Positions 9,138-12,969 of a stretch of DNA of 12,969 nt are shown here, piece by piece. The DNA lies in assembly GCA_015852425.1 (NCBI GenBank), contig JAAAIG010000837.1, forward strand, positions 1,145 through 14,113, given 5' to 3'. Below the pieces are notes generated by a model that worked only from the letters and a program-made list of their open reading frames with translations, had not been told where the DNA came from and made no database searches. Position 1 is the first letter of the stretch; every line of letters starts with the position of its first letter. Both the position numbers and the translations under genes were made by a program. Source of the DNA: Gryganskiella cystojenkinii (lineage: Eukaryota > Mortierellomycota > Mortierellomycetes > Mortierellales > Mortierellaceae).

Positions 9138-9937
9138 TTATGGCGCCTTTATCACAGGAGGTTGGATACGCAAACTGTCGCTGGTCTCGTTCGTAGCGCG
9201 AAGATTGTCCAAAAGACGAAAGTTGGCGTCCTGAACTTGTAGCAGGACCTGGGATAGCCTAACCATGTTCTAATAAGGATGTATCGCAGGTGACAGTGAA
9301 CCATTGAGAAGTTAGCAGGTTGTCGGAATCATGTCCAATATTGAATCTGAAGAATTCTTTGGCAGGAAAACTATGACACATACCTGCCGGGTATTCTTCA
9401 TTGTGACATCCAGTGTTGAGAACTGCCTTGCGGTTTCTGTCAAAGACTATGGCGCAAAGAATAGGAAAAGAAAAAGGAGATGGTCAGCAGATCGACCAGA
9501 TATCCAACCATAAACGAATCTGCGTGTCTGTCCCGGATGCCTTGATTCAACCTTGGCTTACCTCTGGTAATTCGGCGTCAGCACTCGCGGCCTGCATAGA
9601 ATGAAAGTAAGTTGATATCGTTAATCGTGCTGTGAGTGAGAGCACGACGTAGACATATGACTGGAAGAACACGAAATAAGAGCGAGCAACGAAAAAGGAT
9701 AGGAAGAAGCGAGATAGCCCCATGGGAGGACGATGGATATCGCATGCAATAGATAAGCCCCTCCAAAAAAAAAAAAAAAAAAGAGTCTCGTTGACTCCCC
9801 GGCTTTGATAACCAGGAAGGTTCTTGGGTTGCGCCACCAAAACTAACCTTGATCAAACCAGTGAGGTCCTGCACTGTTGCCTGAGATTTGTCCTTGAGTG
9901 CGAGTCTTGAAGCCCATGTGCCATCGTCGACGTACAT
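9138..9937 (-). CDS. Small helical protein of unknown function, 104 aa, four exons
   Basis: Exons (high to low): 9937-9848, 9591-9562, 9446-9384, 9269-9138. The introns are GT-AG, all phase 0, and the third has a CTAAC branch site. The product starts MYVDDGTWASRLALKDK, continues through LTGLIK, AASADAELPE (a 30-nt exon), SLTETARQFSTLDVTMKN, then NMVRLSQVLLQVQDANF, and ends IQPPVIKAP. The composition (heptad-like Leu/Val/Met, no Cys, no signal peptide, no membrane segment) points to a soluble helical or coiled-coil protein. Length and helix layout resemble BORCS7, a BORC subunit in lysosome positioning, but residue identity as I recall it is low, so this is only a suggestion. Its stop is 99 nt from the protease stop (convergent), and its start is 253 nt from the acetyltransferase start (divergent). 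The in-frame joining of four exons supports a real gene; no family is certain. Confidence 0.68.
9765..9782. repeat. A18 homopolymer
   Basis: Eighteen consecutive A on plus (T18 in the transcript of the 104-aa gene) lie inside its first intron, 9847-9592. No target-site duplication or other retroelement sign is visible around it. Confidence 0.9.
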
Positions 9938-10190
9938 GATGGTTGTGCTGGGAGGACTAATCTAATTGGGAGGTTACTATTTTTTTCTGAAGAACAAATG
10001 TGTTGGGCTATGGATGATAAAAAAATAGAAGGATAACAAACAATGTGAAGGAGAGAGAAGAGTGACTCAAACGTTGTCCAGTCAGAAGGAAAAAAAGAAA
10101 AAAAGTTTAAAAGGAGGGAACCAGGCGGTTTATCTTTTTGCTCATACTACAATCACAATTCAGTTGCCTGATCACGTCTTACATCTCCCA
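9938..10190. promoter_or_regulatory. Divergent promoter region (104-aa gene / acetyltransferase)
   Basis: The 253 nt between two divergent start codons must hold both promoters. It contains an inverted pair CTATTTTTTT (9977-9986) and AAAAAAATAG (10019-10028), and an A-rich segment near 10088-10112. No specific factor site is assigned. Confidence 0.5.
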
Positions 10191-11000
10191 ATGACTTCCA
10201 CATCACCCGTTTACACTGTTCGCCCAGCGACCGAGGATGATGCACCCCAGATCAATGCCATCGTCAACCACGAGATTGATGTCTCTGTCAACAACTTCAA
10301 CTACGGTCACCGTTCAGAAGCGGATGCACTTCTTTGGCTCAAGAATACACTAGCCGGATATCCAGTCTTAGTCGCAGTGACCTCCATCAATGGCAAAGAA
10401 GTCATTGGTGGCTATTCATCTCTGGGCAGTTTCCGCCAAAAGGATGGCTATCGTTTGTATGTCGCCTTCTTTGTCCCGCACAGGCATAAGATCAGGCCTA
10501 ACCACCGTATTCGACGGATCACACTCGCCTCGAAGCGCATATTTGATCTGTGGACTAACCTCACGGACGATTTTCGGATTTTTCTTTGTCTAACCCTTTA
10601 CAGCACGGCCGAATACTCACTCTACATCCATCATGAGCACCGGAGACGTGGCCTTGGCAGAACCCTCCTCCGTGACCTCCTAGTCGAAGCCAAGGTTCGC
10701 GGCTTTCATGCCATCATCGGTAACTTATCGCTCACTCACGCTCTTTTCATTTCCTTTCGCCTCCATACAGTTAACCGACCCTGCTATGGATCCGTACTGA
10801 CACGAGGCTAATTTACTCTTTTATTATTCTGCGCTTTTATGATCCATTCGTTCACGTTCATAGGGAGCATCAGCGAGGGCAACGCAGCCAGTCTCAAACT
10901 CGCAGACGAATTCGGATTCAGGGTTGTGGGCACAATGAAGGAGAACGGTTTCAAGTTTGACCGTTGGATCGACAACACGTTTGTTGAGCTTTTGATCTGA
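10191..11000 (+). CDS. GNAT N-acetyltransferase, phosphinothricin/methionine-sulfoximine type
   Basis: Three exons: 10191-10456, 10604-10719, 10864-11000, with GT-AG introns of 147 and 144 nt, giving 172 aa. The protein opens with a typical GNAT beta strand (YTVRPATEDDAPQI), followed by INAIVNHEI as in Pat/Bar/MnaT enzymes. TAEYSLYIHHEHRRRGLGRT (residues 90-109) holds the acetyl-CoA pyrophosphate loop R/Q-x-x-G-x-G and Glu92 at the position of the catalytic Glu of phosphinothricin acetyltransferases. The end, SEGNAASLKLADEFGFRVVG followed by GFKFDRWID, matches the family C-terminus. Family members transfer acetyl from acetyl-CoA to the amino group of glutamate analogues or methionine sulfoximine/sulfone; the true substrate here is unknown. 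It is probably cytosolic, with no signal peptide. The ATG at 10191 is the first one fitting the family length; the frame is open further upstream but that part is A-rich leader. Intron 1 has no in-frame stop. Confidence 0.92.
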
Positions 11001-11346
11001 GACAACTCTTTCAATTCGATAAAGAACAACAAATCCACCCGCGTCATTTACCCGTGATGATTTAAGGGCCTTAGTACTTGAGCGCTGTGGTGATAGAGAC
11101 GAGGAGGCAGGGGTTTTGCGCACAAATTGCAATGTTTACTTCATTACTCAATGGCTCTTTCGCCGACTGCCCTGCCACTTTTCAATCTTTTTACTTTCTC
11201 GATTCCACTTTCTCCACTTTCCCCTTCTCTCCTCATCCCTCAGTCCTGTTTGCAATTTTACTTGACAACCTGCGCCACCACGTTTCCGCACCACCTCACC
11301 TTTCTATTCTCCCAAAACTCCAACCTTCTTTCACGGCGATACTCTC
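11001..11346 (+). promoter_or_regulatory. Intergenic region and promoter of the DUF1769 gene
   Basis: No gene is seen. The right part (about 11175-11340) is pyrimidine-rich on plus, with TTTCTCC and CTTTCC runs, typical of the region just upstream of fungal start codons. The left part should hold the acetyltransferase 3' UTR, but no AATAAA is present; the nearest match is GATAAAG near 11018. Short open frames here are compositional. Confidence 0.5.
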
Positions 11347-12523
11347 ATGCCTCTGACTGTCAGAATTGGTCCCACAAGAGACCCTCGGACTCTTCATCGG
11401 TGTAAAACTAATAAGGACGATAGTCCCATCGCTGTATCTTCAAAGCACTTTGTGGGCCTGGTCACTGTCCGAGTCAAGGACCACCGACCCTCTACCCCAG
11501 CAGATGGCGAGTCATCATGCGCATACTTTGGCCCAAAAACCAGAATATTCTCTCTTCAATGGCAAGGTAACACAATTATGACGACAATACATATGATCAT
11601 CAACAAGAACTACAATTCATTTTTTGTCACCGTCTTCCGTGACCACAGGTCGGTTCATGGCCACAAACCCCTCTCGACCGGACAAGATCTGGACTGGAGA
11701 CGACATATTGTTTGTCGCTGAGGCGGAATCAGGAGTGAAGGTGCCTCCAGGGACCTTTCTTGCCACAAAGTTTGTCAGAATGATCGATCCCTCATTTGTC
11801 ACCGATGCTATCTTTAACAGTCACAGGCCATGGGTCGGTAGTCCCTTGATCTCGGCCATGAACGTTTTACGAGTCTGGACCTCGGAGAGCGAAGACAGGG
11901 GCCGGCCTAGTCCGGGCTCGACTAATGCCGCACCTCGTGGTGAGACTGAAGCGTGGATCAATTACGGAGAAAACCGACTCGAAGAACATGGTGTGGATTT
12001 GCTCTTTTCTGCATCCTCTAAACCAAGAGAAGAAACGGCACCTGTCCGTGATCGACACATGAAAACCACCACCCGCTCAACGACAAGCTGGTGGCGAAGT
12101 CGGCCAGACCCAGACAAGAGACAAGTTTCAGGCGACAAAGAGAAAAAGACTCTGGCAGTCGCTGGTATGACACCCTACCAACGCCGCCGCTTTTTCACAA
12201 AGGCAGAGCACCGAGAGGCCGCATTATTGCGCCCAAGGCTGATCATCGCGGGCGACTTCTTCAACAATTTCACGGACTTTGAGCGCGCTCAGGCAAAGAT
12301 GGTCATTACGATCCAGTTTGATCGAGTCCTCCAGGGTCAGACTTTACGCTTTGTCTGCAAGAGCCGTGCAAAGGAAGAGCAAAAAATCGGATCAAAAGTT
12401 GCCGATCCCGGAGCCGTTGCTTTGGAAGACACCCCCATCCATCCTGGAGACAAAAGTAACACTCGAAGAACAGCCGAGGAAGACGCTGCGGTCTTTTTTG
12501 TAGTGGAACTAGAATGGACATGA
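11347..12523 (+). CDS. DUF1769-family fungal protein of unknown function
   Basis: Two exons, 11347-11566 and 11649-12523, with an 82-nt GT-AG intron, give 364 aa. The N-terminal part reads VRIGPTRDPRTL and HFVGLVTVRVKDHRP, then FSLQWQGRFMA, WTGDDILF, VPPGTFLATKFVRMIDPSF and HRPWVGSPLISAMNVLRVW. This is the pattern I know for fungal DUF1769 proteins: SIQ-x-QGRF, G-(N/D)-D, LP-x-G, (I/V)DP, and DKPW-x-SPL. The C-terminal block (RRRFFTKAEHR, IIAGDFFNNFTDFERAQ, LRFVCKSR, FFVVELEW) also fits the family. Between them, residues about 152-243 are charged and Ser/Thr-rich, probably disordered. Near the end, an acidic/basic insert of about 35 residues separates the last two strands. There is no signal peptide or membrane segment, so it is presumably cytosolic or nuclear. 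Biochemical function is unknown. The start ATG directly precedes conserved sequence and follows a pyrimidine-rich leader. Confidence 0.88.
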
Positions 12524-12887
12524 TAAGTCATGTCCTTTGTCCTTGCCGTAGGATAATAATAATAACGGAGAAACGAAAAGGGGGTGTCAATCAAGTTGTT
12601 GCTGAACCGGCTTGTCATCGCCTCATGCCTCAAGAATAAAATCCGTTCTATTCAAGTGCGCGGAAAGGGGTTGGCTTGTTCTAGGTCCTGGGTGAACCCA
12701 AATTTTTGTGTCCCTTGTCCCTGATCCCCTCCTTGATTTCGCCCTAAATCGTTGCAGCAAAGCTCCGCTTGTGGGCAATGTCTATCTCTTGTCACATTAA
12801 TCTGGTTCCAGTCGTCTCCCCCTTATCTGAGAAACTGGCCGAGGAACACTGCTATCTTCCTTGTCCACTCATGTTGGCGCAACTAGA
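12524..12887. other. Intergenic region after the DUF1769 gene
   Basis: The region contains the 3' UTR of the DUF1769 gene and, presumably, the promoter of the next gene. An AATAAA lies at 12635-12640. There is a small AAT repeat near 12554-12564 and pyrimidine-rich stretches near 12700-12730 and 12815-12830. No coding region or RNA gene was recognised. Confidence 0.5.
12635..12640 (+). terminator. AATAAA polyadenylation signal of the DUF1769 gene
   Basis: A perfect AATAAA lies 111 nt after the stop codon, a reasonable place for fungal 3'-end formation. It is followed by a T/G-containing stretch. Confidence 0.4.
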
Positions 12888-12969
12888 ATGCCAACACCTC
12901 AACCCATAGACTTCTCGACGACGGGTTTCCTCAATGTTGCGTTCACGTCAGAGGCTCTTGTTGACGATG
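12888..12969 (+). CDS. Probable start of a further gene, truncated by the window end
   Basis: From the ATG at 12888 the frame stays open to the last base, giving 27 codons: MPTPQPIDFSTTGFLNVAFT followed by SEALVDD. The residues look like an ordinary protein start (varied composition, no low complexity), and the ATG follows a suitable intergenic gap after the DUF1769 gene. The piece is too short for a family call. A chance open frame of this length is quite possible, so confidence is modest. Confidence 0.4.
   Translation, partial: MPTPQPIDFSTTGFLNVAFTSEALVDD

Noticed and set aside
9004..9234. 76-codon plus-strand frame after the protease stop
   Set aside because: Overlaps antisense with exon 4 of the 104-aa gene and has no similarity signal.
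9765..9782. A18 run considered as the poly(A) tail of a retroposed sequence
   Set aside because: No flanking duplication or recognisable source sequence. It lies in an intron of the 104-aa gene and is more simply a homopolymer.

Overview
The window looks like nuclear DNA of a filamentous, early-diverging fungus, probably of Mortierella type. The lineage is inferred, because no database search was possible. The evidence is: short GT-AG introns (about 80-260 nt, one of 630 nt) with CTAAC-like branch points; pyrimidine-rich promoter tracts; a fungus-specific DUF1769-family protein; a fungal-type GID5/ARMC8 gene; and a degraded PIF1/Helitron-type helicase. No rRNA, tRNA or CRISPR array was found.

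Layout. 128-1463 (-): a PIF1-like helicase pseudogene cut by at least six frame changes but with its motifs still in order. 1835-5753 (-): a ten-exon armadillo-repeat protein of the Vid28/GID5/ARMC8 family, 776 aa, whose ten exons join in frame. 5754-7195: a long, low-complexity divergent intergenic region with a purine tract, a CA microsatellite and pyrimidine-rich DNA. 7196-9038 (+): a pepsin-family (A1) aspartic protease with four visible exons and a C-terminal GPI-type signal; its true N-terminus is not resolved. 9138-9937 (-): a four-exon gene for a 104-aa helical protein, convergent with the protease and divergent from the next gene. 10191-11000 (+): a three-exon GNAT acetyltransferase of the phosphinothricin-acetyltransferase type, 172 aa. 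11347-12523 (+): a two-exon DUF1769-family protein, 364 aa. 12888-window end (+): the probable start of another gene.

The genes do not form an evident pathway or cluster. GID5 belongs to a ubiquitin ligase complex, the protease is probably cell-surface, the acetyltransferase is a small-molecule enzyme, and DUF1769 has no known function. Gene models were built by hand by joining GT-AG exons so that frame and family similarity are both kept. The most notable observations are the helicase relic, an acetyltransferase intron that stays open and in frame if retained, two nested splice acceptors in the protease, the H/Q-rich tail on GID5, and the small 104-aa protein with a 30-nt exon. No clearly new biological system is visible.
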